64,000 nucleotides of DNA, taken from positions 1 through 64,000 of the forward strand of contig NZ_MBLO01000258.1 in the NCBI RefSeq assembly GCF_001854805.1, in the 5' to 3' direction. The notes under the pieces were generated by a model. The model searched no databases. It was given only the letters and a program-made list of their open reading frames with translations, and was not told the origin of the DNA. How positions within the stretch are numbered: the stretch's first letter is position 1; each line of letters opens with the position of its first letter. Shown piece by piece: positions 32,306 through 40,076 of the stretch. The stretch is from Pseudofrankia coriaricola. Its GTDB lineage: Bacteria > Actinomycetota > Actinomycetes > Frankiales > Frankiaceae. The translations under genes were made by a program, and so were the position numbers.

Positions 32306-35298
32306 GCCGGGCGTCCGGCCGTTGGCTGCCCCGAGCGGACAGACGTCGACTCCTCCGGGCGGCTCACCCCGTCAGGGCCGGCACCGCCCGGGCTGGCCCC
32401 GGCCGGGCACGGATCCGACGAGTCCGCGCTCTGCTCACCCAGGTAGGCCCGCAGGACGGCCGGATCGCTGGAGATCTCGTCCGGGGTCCCGCCGGCGATG
32501 CGCCGACCGAAGTCCAGCACGACGATGCGGTCGCAGACTCCAAGGACGAGGGGTACGTCGTGCTCGATCAGTAACACGGCGGTTCCGCGCCGATCCGCGA
32601 TGCCGCGGATGACCGACCCGATCTCCGCGCTCTCCTGCGAGTCGAGGCCGGCGGCGGGCTCGTCCAGGAAAAGCACCGATGGCTCGGTGAGTAGCGCGCG
32701 GGCGACGCCGACCAGCCGGGCACGGCCGTGTGGCAGCTGCGCCGGCAGCCGGTCGAGCAGGGCGTGCAGGTCGAACTCGGCGACGACCTCGTCGACGAGC
32801 GCGCTCGGTCGCTCCCGGCCGGGGCGTACCAGGTCGGTGAAATAGGCCCAGCGGCTCTGGCGGTCCGCCGCCGCAAGCAGGTTCTCGCGGACGGTCATGT
32901 CCGGGAAGAGCTCGACGGCCTGGAACGAGCGGCCCAGCCCGGCCCGCGCGCGCTGTACGGGGGAAAGGCGCGCGATCGAGCGCCCGTCGAGGACTACCTC
33001 GCCGGAGTCGGGTCGGGTGAAGCCGGTGACAACGTCCAGCAGGGTGGTCTTGCCGGCGCCGTTCGGGCCGATCAGGCCCATTACCTGTCCGCGCTCGAGC
33101 CGCAGGCTCACCGAATCCAACGCCTGCACCCCGCCGAATCGGACCGAGACATCGCGGACATCGAGGATCGCCGGAGCCTGGTGCGGCGATGCGGCGTACC
33201 CCACGTCCATCGCGGCGGCAGTCGTCGTGGTGGTCTCCGCATCGCTGGCATCGACCTCCGCGACACCGACAGCAACCTCACCCGTCCTCGCCGAGCGCTC
33301 ACTCTCAGAGGCGTTCCGCCGCCCCGGCGGCGTTCTCCGGCTCGATGACGCCCCCGGCTCGGCGGCGCGCTCCAGATCGGACGCCGGCCGCGGATCCCCG
33401 CCGTCCGGTTCTTCCGTTGGGCCGGCTCGGCCGCCGGCGGCCCGCCGCAGCATGCCCAAGACCTTCCGATACCGCTCGGCGTTGAGTTTCGCCACCCCGT
33501 CCGGTGCCTGGATGAGGGTGGCGATGACGCCGAATCCGGCGATGAGCGGCAGCCAGCCGTTGATGTCGCCGGCCTCGGATATGATCTTCGCCATCAGCCC
33601 GCTGGCGGCCAGGGACGTGCCGGCCACGCTGCCCGATGCCCAGCCGATGCCACCGATGACCGCGAACATCACGACGTTGATCGAGCCGAACACGTCGAAC
33701 TGGGCGAAGACCACGGTCGGGCTGCGGAAGGCGGTCAGGATGCCCCCGACGGCGGCGATGGCGGCGGCGACCGCGAAGGCGTAGAGCTTGGCGGTGTACA
33801 CACCGACCCCGATCGAGGCGGCGGCGCGCTCGTTGCTACGGATAGCCAGCAACCGGCGCCCGGTGCGGCCGCGGCGGATGTTGGCGACCATCAGGCCCAC
33901 CAGCACCAGAGTGATCAGTGCCAGCGTGGCATAGCGCCGCGGGTAGAGCGTCGGGTCCAGGTCGATGCCGAACAGGGACGGCGAGCTGACGTTCGTGCCG
34001 TCGAGGCCGCCGGTGAGGTCCCCGTTGTTGAGGATCATGCTTTGGATCACCAGGGCAAGACCGAGTGTGGCCACCGCCAGATTCACTCCACGGGTACGCA
34101 GCGCGGGCAGCGCCACGACCAGGCCCGCCGGGATCGCGGCCAGGATACCCAGCAGCGCGGACAGCCAGAAAGGCCAGTGAAGCGTGGCGACCAGCCCGGC
34201 CGCCACCCACGCTCCGAAGCCGGCGAGCGCCCACTGACCGAGTGACAGCTGGCCCGCGTAGCCGGTCGCGACCACCACCGACAGCACGACGAGGGCCGCG
34301 ATGAGAGTGGTGCTGATCGCGTCAACCCAGTCTGAGCTGAGCGTCCAGACAAGGAGCAGGCCGAGCCCGGAAGCAATGACCAGGATCGGGAGGTTGACTC
34401 GGCCGGGGCCGGGCGTCGGCAGCCGGGTGGGCAGGTCGCCGCGAGCCGGTCGTGCTCTCCCACCGGTCATGATGATGAGCGTGATCAGCATCAGCGGCAG
34501 GGAGTCGGCAAGGCCGGTGACATGCGCGTACCGGCCGACCTCGGACTGGGCGACGCCCAGCGTCATCCCGCCGGCGATGGTGAGCAGGAACGAGGAGAAG
34601 CCGCCGAGCAGCGCGGCGGCGAGGGCCGGCACGATGAGCAGCGTCAGGGAGCTCGCCGACAGTCCGGCGATCGGTGCGAGGAAGATGGCGACGGTCGCGT
34701 AGAGGGCACCGCCGACGGTCCAGTTCGCCAGCTCAATGGTGGACGCCGACCAGCCGGCGGCGGAGGCGGCCCGCCGGTTCTCTGCGACCGCGGCGGTGGC
34801 AAGGCCGAACCGGGTGCGACCGTAGATCAGCTTCAGCGCGCTGGCGAGCACCACCAGCATGCCGATGAGGGCGATGCGGTCCTTGCCGATGGTGAGCGAC
34901 CCGGAGAGGTGCGCCGGCTCGGTCGGCAGGATCGACTCCACCAAACGGCCCGACGACCCCCAGATGAGCACCACGGCGCCCTGCAGGAACATCAGCAGGC
35001 CGAGCGTCGAGATCAGTTTGACCAGCGCGGACGCCTTGCGCAGCGGAGTCATCACCAGCAGGTGGGTGGCCGCGCCGAGCGCGGCCCCGAAGGCGATCGA
35101 GAGCGCCAGCGCGAGGATCCAGTTGACGTCGTGCATGTCCCGCAGGTCGTAGAAAACGAACGCGGCGAACCCGCCGGTGATGCCGCTGGCAAAGTTCAGC
35201 ACCCCGGAGGCGCGGAAAACCAGGACGATCCCGAGTGCGGCCAGCGAGTACAGGCTTCCGGCGCCCAGTCCGAGCAGGGCGAAACGGATGACTTCCAC
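32302..35298 (-). CDS. LivH-LivM-LivG triple fusion, HAAT-type ABC importer
   Basis: A 998-residue fusion. The LivH-like permease (residues 1-290, VLNFASGITGGFAAF) is followed by a LivM-like permease (about 310-610, GYAGQLSLGQWALAGFGAW, LPALRTRGVNLAVATLGL). Then comes a linker of about 100 charged, repetitive residues with Asp/Glu/Thr-rich stretches, and a LivG ATPase (about 715-975) with Walker A GPNGAGKTT, Walker B VLFLDEPAAGLD and switch His LLIEHDV. The signature is LPHGRARL, where the usual Gln is Arg. The linker is clearly longer than in the fusion at 24693. The GTG start at 35298 lies 124 bases after the livK stop; LivF follows with an overlap. Confidence 0.92.
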   Translation of the reverse strand: MEVIRFALLGLGAGSLYSLAALGIVLVFRASGVLNFASGITGGFAAFVFYDLRDMHDVNWILALALSIAFGAALGAATHLLVMTPLRKASALVKLISTLGLLMFLQGAVVLIWGSSGRLVESILPTEPAHLSGSLTIGKDRIALIGMLVVLASALKLIYGRTRFGLATAAVAENRRAASAAGWSASTIELANWTVGGALYATVAIFLAPIAGLSASSLTLLIVPALAAALLGGFSSFLLTIAGGMTLGVAQSEVGRYAHVTGLADSLPLMLITLIIMTGGRARPARGDLPTRLPTPGPGRVNLPILVIASGLGLLLVWTLSSDWVDAISTTLIAALVVLSVVVATGYAGQLSLGQWALAGFGAWVAAGLVATLHWPFWLSALLGILAAIPAGLVVALPALRTRGVNLAVATLGLALVIQSMILNNGDLTGGLDGTNVSSPSLFGIDLDPTLYPRRYATLALITLVLVGLMVANIRRGRTGRRLLAIRSNERAAASIGVGVYTAKLYAFAVAAAIAAVGGILTAFRSPTVVFAQFDVFGSINVVMFAVIGGIGWASGSVAGTSLAASGLMAKIISEAGDINGWLPLIAGFGVIATLIQAPDGVAKLNAERYRKVLGMLRRAAGGRAGPTEEPDGGDPRPASDLERAAEPGASSSRRTPPGRRNASESERSARTGEVAVGVAEVDASDAETTTTTAAAMDVGYAASPHQAPAILDVRDVSVRFGGVQALDSVSLRLERGQVMGLIGPNGAGKTTLLDVVTGFTRPDSGEVVLDGRSIARLSPVQRARAGLGRSFQAVELFPDMTVRENLLAAADRQSRWAYFTDLVRPGRERPSALVDEVVAEFDLHALLDRLPAQLPHGRARLVGVARALLTEPSVLFLDEPAAGLDSQESAEIGSVIRGIADRRGTAVLLIEHDVPLVLGVCDRIVVLDFGRRIAGGTPDEISSDPAVLRAYLGEQSADSSDPCPAGASPGGAGPDGVSRPEESTSVRSGQPTAGRPA

Positions 35299-35422
35299 GT
35301 CCGGACCTTTCTAGCCAGGCCGACGAGAACCAGGAGCGAAGGACGAGAACGAAAAGAACGAAGAGAGGGAATAGCCACCACCGGCCGGCCACCCGCCTGG
35401 CGGGCCGGCCAGCGGCGCCAGT

Positions 35423-36628
35423 TCAGGACGAGCCGAGGACGCTGAACTGCTGGTTCCCATACAGCGGCACGCGCTTCCCACCCCTGATCTCCGACAGGAA
35501 GACGGAGGTGTTGAAGACGCGGTTGCCGGGGAACACCATCGTGATCGGCTTACTGAAGTCGACCTTGGGCAGCGGGTCGTAGTTGATCGTGCCTGCCTTG
35601 TTGAGCGCGACCGCGAGGCTCGCGCCGTCGATGGACGGCAGGCTCTTGGCCAGTTCGGCGACGTAGTGCGTGGCCGCCCAGGCAATCATGCTGTCGTCGG
35701 TGAGGGTCCTGTCGTCGACGCCCGCCGCCCTGGCCTCGTCGTGGAAGCGCTTGACGCTGGGCACGGATGTGTCGCTCACCGGTACCTGCTGAGCGACCAG
35801 GACGACGTGGTCCCCGGCGGAGCCGAGCGAGTCGATCGTCTGCTGGCTGACGTCCGCCGATCCGTAGGCGATGACCGCGCCGTTGTCCGCCTGCCGCATC
35901 GCCTGGGTCAGCCGGTCGAACTGGGCGGAGCCCACCACAACCTCGACGCAGTCGGCACCGGAAAGGTTGGCCGCATAGGTCGACAGGTCGGTGGCGGTCG
36001 GCGCGATGGTCACGTTCTTCGTCACCGTGAGGTCGAACGGCTTGAGGCCAAGCGCGAAGATCCCCGCGAGCGCCTTGGCGGCGGCCAGGTCGAGGACGGC
36101 GGAGGCGGGCTTGGTCTTGCCCTGCTTGCCGCATGCGGTCCCGCCACCGGCGATCTGGACCAGAGTGGAGGTGAACGGGAACGAGTAGGGACTCTTCAGC
36201 TCACTCGCGCTGTTCGGCTGGGCGCCGACGACCGGGATCTTCGCCTGCTCAAGGATGGGCATGAAACGGTCACCGAAGCCGCTGCTGCCCGTGACGAACA
36301 GGTACTTGCCGGCAACGGCCTGGGTCGCGCAGGCGGCCGCCTTGTTCGGATCGAACTGGTCGTCGCAGACAGTAACCTCGATGGGCCGGCCGTTCACCCC
36401 GCCGGCATCATTGATGGCCTTGGCCGCCGCCTTGGTGGCGGCCGGGATCCACGTGTTGCCAACCGACGGGCCGGACAACGCGGTAATAGTCATGATCCTG
36501 ATGGGCTCGCCGGTCGGCTTGCTGCTACTCGCCGCCCCGCTACCCGATGACCCGCTACTCCCGCACGCGGCGAGTGTGAGTGCGAGGGCGCCCGCCAACC
36601 CGGCGCCCAGTCCTAACTTCTTGCGCAC
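35423..36628 (-). CDS. livK: LivK-type substrate-binding lipoprotein
   Basis: A 401-residue binding lipoprotein. The signal is MRKKLGLGAGLAGALALTLA with the lipobox ending at the next residues, AC (LAAC), followed by a Ser/Gly linker. The mature protein has INDAGGVNGRPIEV and CDDQFDPNKAAACA, the same landmark as the other LivK, but the rest differs considerably, so the ligands may differ. The GTG at 36628 is supported by GGAGG nine bases upstream. It is the first gene of the livK - LivHMG - livF operon. Confidence 0.92.
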   Translation of the reverse strand: MRKKLGLGAGLAGALALTLAACGSSGSSGSGAASSSKPTGEPIRIMTITALSGPSVGNTWIPAATKAAAKAINDAGGVNGRPIEVTVCDDQFDPNKAAACATQAVAGKYLFVTGSSGFGDRFMPILEQAKIPVVGAQPNSASELKSPYSFPFTSTLVQIAGGGTACGKQGKTKPASAVLDLAAAKALAGIFALGLKPFDLTVTKNVTIAPTATDLSTYAANLSGADCVEVVVGSAQFDRLTQAMRQADNGAVIAYGSADVSQQTIDSLGSAGDHVVLVAQQVPVSDTSVPSVKRFHDEARAAGVDDRTLTDDSMIAWAATHYVAELAKSLPSIDGASLAVALNKAGTINYDPLPKVDFSKPITMVFPGNRVFNTSVFLSEIRGGKRVPLYGNQQFSVLGSS

Positions 36629-37074
36629 CTTTCAGTACCTCCATGAGTGAAACGATCAAAAGAACAAGGCGACCGGGCGCGGACGCGGCGCGGGTCGGTG
36701 GTCGAGGCGCCGGCGTCAAGACCTGATGGGTCGGCTCGGATCCTCGCCACGAGACCGCGGCTCGCGGCCGGGTCCCTCAATCTGCCGCTCGCCCGCCAGC
36801 TCCTTGGAAATAGGCAGATAGCTCAGTGTTCTGGATAACGTCGACATGTTCAGATCACGCCGACCCGAAGCGGGTAGGAGGCTCACGAACGACGTGGCGT
36901 AGGACGGATGCATGACGAGCGCTCATGATCGCTCCGTGACCGAACCGCGGTTCGGCGAACCTCGGCCACCGGGTCTACGGCGCGCAGGTTCTCATTCTGG
37001 ACGGCGTCAACGGCGGGTGGCCGTAGCCGAGGTCATCGCGGCGCCGACCCCCGGCCGGAACTATGAGTGTCCGG
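36629..37074. other. 446-base gap with overlapping palindromes
   Basis: No gene is supported on either strand between the livK start and the end of the dioxygenase gene. The gap holds a perfect 16-base palindrome CCGAACCGCGGTTCGG (36940-36955), overlapped by GGTTCGGCGAACC (36949-36961), also symmetric around a central G. Either could be an operator or the base of a terminator for the upstream dioxygenase gene, which runs towards the gap. The livK promoter must also be here, but I see no convincing -35/-10. Confidence 0.5.
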
Positions 37075-37893
37075 CTATATCGTGGCGGGCACGGGCGGCT
37101 CGCCTTCGATTTCGATGCGGTGGATCTTGCGTGGTGCCGGGTGGTAGTCACCGACTGCGTAATGCTGCACGAATTGGTTGTCCCAGATGGCCAGATCGCC
37201 CTTGCTCCACGTCCAGCGGCAGACCAGCTCCGGTCGCGTGCTGTGGGCGAACAGGTAGGCGAGCAGCCCGTCGCTTTCGTCCTCGCGGAGCTCGATGATG
37301 CGTTTCGTGAAGATGGAGTTGACGAACAGGGCCTTGCGCCCCGTACGGGGGTGGCTGATGACGACTGGGTGGCGCGAAGAGAACTTGGCGTCACCGGTGG
37401 GGAGTGCGTGCTCGGCGGTGAGCCCGATCAGGAGGGACTGGAGGCTCGGGCTCAACCAGTCGAAGGCCTCGAACTGGCTCGACCACATCGTGTCGCCGCC
37501 ACTCGGTGGCGGCTGCTCCATGTGCAGGATCGAGTACTTCGGTGGCGCCGCCGCCCACGTCACGTCGGAGTGCCACCGGTCGGTGGCGTACCCGAGACCG
37601 TTCTCCGTAGAGATCACAGCGAGCTGGTCGAACCCCGGCAACGTTTCGATGTAGTCCGGCGGTTGCTTGATCCGCCCGAGCGCCTCGCCGATGCGGATGT
37701 GGTCAGTGGGCGTCACGTGCTGATCGGGGATCACCACCACGCCGTGATCTGCGAGCAGCGACTGGAGCCCTTCAACGGCGGTGTCATCGGCTGCCCGCAG
37801 GTCCAGTCCTCGAACCGCGACCCCAACTCTCCCCGCGAGCGGGGTGACCTGCCACGCGGCGGTCATCCCGGCCTGGTCTGTGGTGGACGTCAT
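37075..37893 (-). CDS. TauD/TfdA-type Fe(II)/2-oxoglutarate dioxygenase
   Basis: A 272-residue TauD-family enzyme of normal length. The HxD motif is RWHSDVTW (about residue 107), the distal histidine lies in DNQFVQHYAVGDY, and the 2-oxoglutarate arginine is in PRKIHRIEIEG near the C-terminus. It begins with a short leader and then PLAGRVGVAVRGLDL, standard for the family. The ATG at 37893 follows GAGGAG. It differs clearly from the TauD-type protein at 19920, so they are separate family members. A divergent TetR gene 53 bases away probably controls it through the inverted repeat between them. Confidence 0.9.
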   Translation of the reverse strand: MTSTTDQAGMTAAWQVTPLAGRVGVAVRGLDLRAADDTAVEGLQSLLADHGVVVIPDQHVTPTDHIRIGEALGRIKQPPDYIETLPGFDQLAVISTENGLGYATDRWHSDVTWAAAPPKYSILHMEQPPPSGGDTMWSSQFEAFDWLSPSLQSLLIGLTAEHALPTGDAKFSSRHPVVISHPRTGRKALFVNSIFTKRIIELREDESDGLLAYLFAHSTRPELVCRWTWSKGDLAIWDNQFVQHYAVGDYHPAPRKIHRIEIEGEPPVPATI

Positions 37894-37913
37894 CGACGCT
37901 CCTCAGCGGCAAA

Positions 37914-37958
37914 CATGTGTTGGTTTTTCAAACGCCTGATGTAGACATGCAACACATG
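37914..37958. promoter_or_regulatory. Perfect 9-bp inverted repeat between TauD and TetR genes
   Basis: CATGTGTTG (37914-37922) and CAACACATG (37950-37958) are perfect inverted copies 27 bases apart in the gap of two divergent genes. The right arm covers or abuts the TetR start. This fits two half-sites of a TetR dimer, or a pair of sites giving autorepression and control of the dioxygenase. Confidence 0.55.
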
Positions 37959-38618
37959 ACGAGTCCGCTGTCAACGCTGTCCGTCCGTGATCGATCAAGG
38001 ACGCACCTACTGGAGACAGCGGAGCGCCTCTTCGCTGAACACGGCATCGACGCCGTCTCACTTCGTCAGGTCACGGCGGCCGCCGGGCACCGCAACCCCG
38101 CCGCCGTCCAGTACCACTTCGGTTCCAAGGACGGCCTGTTGCGGGCGATCTTCGAGCATCGCGTCCCGCTGCTGAACCGGCGGCGGCTGGAACTGCTGGA
38201 GCAGCTGACCGACGCACCCGCGGAGCAACACCTCAGGATCATCGTGGAGGCGATCATCCGACCCCTGGCGGAGATCGATCCGGCGCAGAGAAGCTACGTC
38301 AAGTTCCTCGCCCAGCTGGTGACCATCCCCTCGCGACCCGAGCAGATCTACGCGTCGCTACCAGGCGAGCTCGGACTGAGCGGCCAACGGACGAGGGAGG
38401 CGCTCAAGCGAGCCCTTCGTCACGTACCCGAAGCCGTCGCCGAAAACCGCCGCGTACTCCTCGTCGCCTTCGTGCTCACCGCGTTGGCGGGCCGGTTGCA
38501 CTCGTCGCACGACGAGCAGCAGGGCGGGCTATCCGACGACGCGTTCCTGGACGACGTGATCGACGCGGGGGTGGGCATCCTGAGCGCACCCCACACGGTT
38601 CGCACCAAGGAAGGTTGA
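37947..38618 (+). CDS. TetR-family transcriptional regulator
   Basis: A 223-residue TetR protein. The HTH is THLLETAERLFAEHGID, VSLRQVTAAAGHRNPAAVQY and HFGSKDGLL: the loop with HRNPAAVQYHF is longer than in typical TetR proteins and marks a known subgroup. The ligand domain follows. The ATG at 37947 is assumed; ATG 37956 or the TTG at 37917 are alternatives, and none has a clear ribosome site, so translation may be leaderless. The divergent dioxygenase gene is the likely target. Confidence 0.8.
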   Translation: MQHMTSPLSTLSVRDRSRTHLLETAERLFAEHGIDAVSLRQVTAAAGHRNPAAVQYHFGSKDGLLRAIFEHRVPLLNRRRLELLEQLTDAPAEQHLRIIVEAIIRPLAEIDPAQRSYVKFLAQLVTIPSRPEQIYASLPGELGLSGQRTREALKRALRHVPEAVAENRRVLLVAFVLTALAGRLHSSHDEQQGGLSDDAFLDDVIDAGVGILSAPHTVRTKEG

Positions 38619-38640
38619 TGTTCAGGCGGCCGGCAGCGCC

Positions 38641-38745
38641 AAACGGGGCAAGGCCCTCGCGCCCGAGTCAGTTCTCATGGAGCAGGTCAGCGTGTCGCGA
38701 CCGACGCTAGGTGAGGCGTTCTGGCTTCTCGAAGCCGTCGGCGGT
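38641..38745 (+). pseudogene. GntR-type regulator stub (HTH piece)
   Basis: The plus strand reads KALAPESVLMEQVSVSRPTL followed by GEAFWLLEAVGG. This is the core of a FadR/GntR winged helix (consensus ...LMEQxGVSRPTLREAxRLLEAEG). No start, no complete wing and no ligand domain follow; the sequence runs into the antisense of the next gene. I read it as a remnant of a regulator gene truncated at both ends. Confidence 0.65.
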
Positions 38746-39769
38746 CAGCGGGGCCTGCGTTCGCCGTTGGCGGGGACCGTCTCGCCCCAGGCCATCCACA
38801 CATCTGGGGCGCGCCGCTCCCCCACCCCCGCACAAGGCCTTCCTGCTGCGGGTTCGGGATGGGGCCCAGCCGCATCCGGCCCCGCGGGTCCGGGACGAGC
38901 TCCCAGGCCTCGCCGTCGAGGGTCAACTCGAGGCCGTCGTGCCAGTAGCCGTCCTCGGCGCGCCGGACGACGACATCCATCTCCCGCACCACGCGGACCG
39001 AGCCGTCACCATTCACGACGAGCCCGACGTGGAACCGGCCCTGGCCGAACAGGAAATGGCCGAACTCCACCTCGCCGTCCTCCCAGCGCGTCGCCCAGCT
39101 GTACCAGGTCAGATAGTCGACGTCGTGCAGTGGGTCCTTCGCGACGTAGAGCCGGGCGCCGGGGCTCATGTAGGCCTCCTCGACGAACAGGAAGCCACGC
39201 GCCTCCCAGCCCAGCGCCGTTCCCTCGACCAGCCAGGTCTGGGTCGGGTAATAGAGCGCCCCGGAGGTTCCCGGCAGGTACCACTGCAGGCCCGGGCCGA
39301 CCCGGGAGCCCGACAGCTCCAGCACACCCTCCTCCAGGTAGTCGATCGACACGCCGTCCGTCCGCAGGCACATCCGGCCGCGGCCCGCGCTCTCGCCCGC
39401 GAGCGTCGCGACGCCGTCCGCCATCGAACGGGTCACCTGGTCACTGGACACCGCGTTACGCGGCTCCCGGCGGGTCACCAGCATGTCCGCGTCGGCGCTC
39501 GACAGCACGACCAGGCGGTCACCGAGGGAGTTGGCGTCGACCGTTCCGGTGACGGCCCCGGTCGGCGGCACCCGCCGCATAAGGCTGAAGAGATCGCCGT
39601 TGCCATCACGCAGGGCTCCCCAGATGTAGGTGCCCTCACGGCGCAGCCCAAGGATCTCCCGGTCAACGACGAACTCGTCCGCCACGACTTGGCGGTGGCC
39701 GGCGAGCGCGGCCCCGCCGAAGTCCCCTCGCGACGGCACGGCCGCGACGGCCAGGTTTTCGGCGCGCAT
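38687..39769 (-). CDS. Unrecognised protein, C-terminus probably rearranged
   Basis: A 360-residue protein I cannot assign. Visible features are an N-terminal MRAENLAVAAVPSRGDFG, a stretch of alternating hydrophobic residues with many Gly and aromatic residues (TWLVEGTALGWEARGFLFVE, DYLTWYSWATRWEDG, FHVGLVVNGDGS) suggesting beta-sheet folds of the lipocalin/barrel kind, and no signal peptide or membrane span. The ATG at 39769 has AAAGGA nine bases before it; the frame is open 18 codons further. The last 40 or so residues are read across the antisense of the GntR stub and are Arg/Pro-rich, so the natural end was probably lost. It sits downstream of an alpha/beta-hydrolase relic. Confidence 0.6.
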   Translation of the reverse strand: MRAENLAVAAVPSRGDFGGAALAGHRQVVADEFVVDREILGLRREGTYIWGALRDGNGDLFSLMRRVPPTGAVTGTVDANSLGDRLVVLSSADADMLVTRREPRNAVSSDQVTRSMADGVATLAGESAGRGRMCLRTDGVSIDYLEEGVLELSGSRVGPGLQWYLPGTSGALYYPTQTWLVEGTALGWEARGFLFVEEAYMSPGARLYVAKDPLHDVDYLTWYSWATRWEDGEVEFGHFLFGQGRFHVGLVVNGDGSVRVVREMDVVVRRAEDGYWHDGLELTLDGEAWELVPDPRGRMRLGPIPNPQQEGLVRGWGSGAPQMCGWPGARRSPPTANAGPADRRRLREARTPHLASVATR

Positions 39770-39807
39770 CGGCACCTGTCCTTTCAGACGGGAGGTCAGC
39801 ATGAAGG

Positions 39808-39946
39808 TCACGAGGTCGGCCACCCGAAGGCCGCGATCAAGGTCGCGAGCTCCTGTGGCCGGTCGCCCTGCACCGAGTGGCCAGCCCCAGGCACCACCTC
39901 GATGCGCGTGCCGGGCTTGCGCGACCAGGGGATGCCCGCCTCGGGC
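39808..39946 (-). pseudogene. Relic of an alpha/beta-hydrolase gene (last ~45 codons)
   Basis: The minus strand encodes PEAGIPWSRKPGTRIEVVPG, then AGHSVQGDRPQELATLIAAF and a stop at 39808. This is the characteristic end of an alpha/beta hydrolase, with the catalytic histidine in GAGHS. All upstream parts are missing; directly beyond it the DNA turns AT-rich. It was once the gene in front of the unrecognised protein. Confidence 0.75.
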
Positions 39947-39980
39947 TATTTATATAGACAAGTTAGCTAATTAGCAACCT
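39946..39980. promoter_or_regulatory. AT-rich promoter/operator island 4
   Basis: CTATTTATATAGACAAG followed by TTAGCTAATTAGC. The last part contains the perfect 10-base palindrome GCTAATTAGC. It stands just upstream (minus strand) of the hydrolase relic, as if the original promoter had been joined to the truncated gene. The TTAGCTAA word recurs in islands 1, 5 and 6. Confidence 0.5.
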
Positions 39981-40076
39981 GTCTGGTCACGTGGAAGGTC
40001 TGTGCGTGCGGCCGACGTGATCGTGAGTGGCCGCCATCGCCGCCCGGCTGGCCGCCCTGCCTCGTCAGACCTTCGG

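Noticed and set aside
38677-39552. Arg/Pro-rich plus-strand frame after the GntR stub
   Set aside because: Only the first ~25 residues resemble a protein family (GntR HTH). The remainder is antisense to the minus-strand gene and looks like noise.
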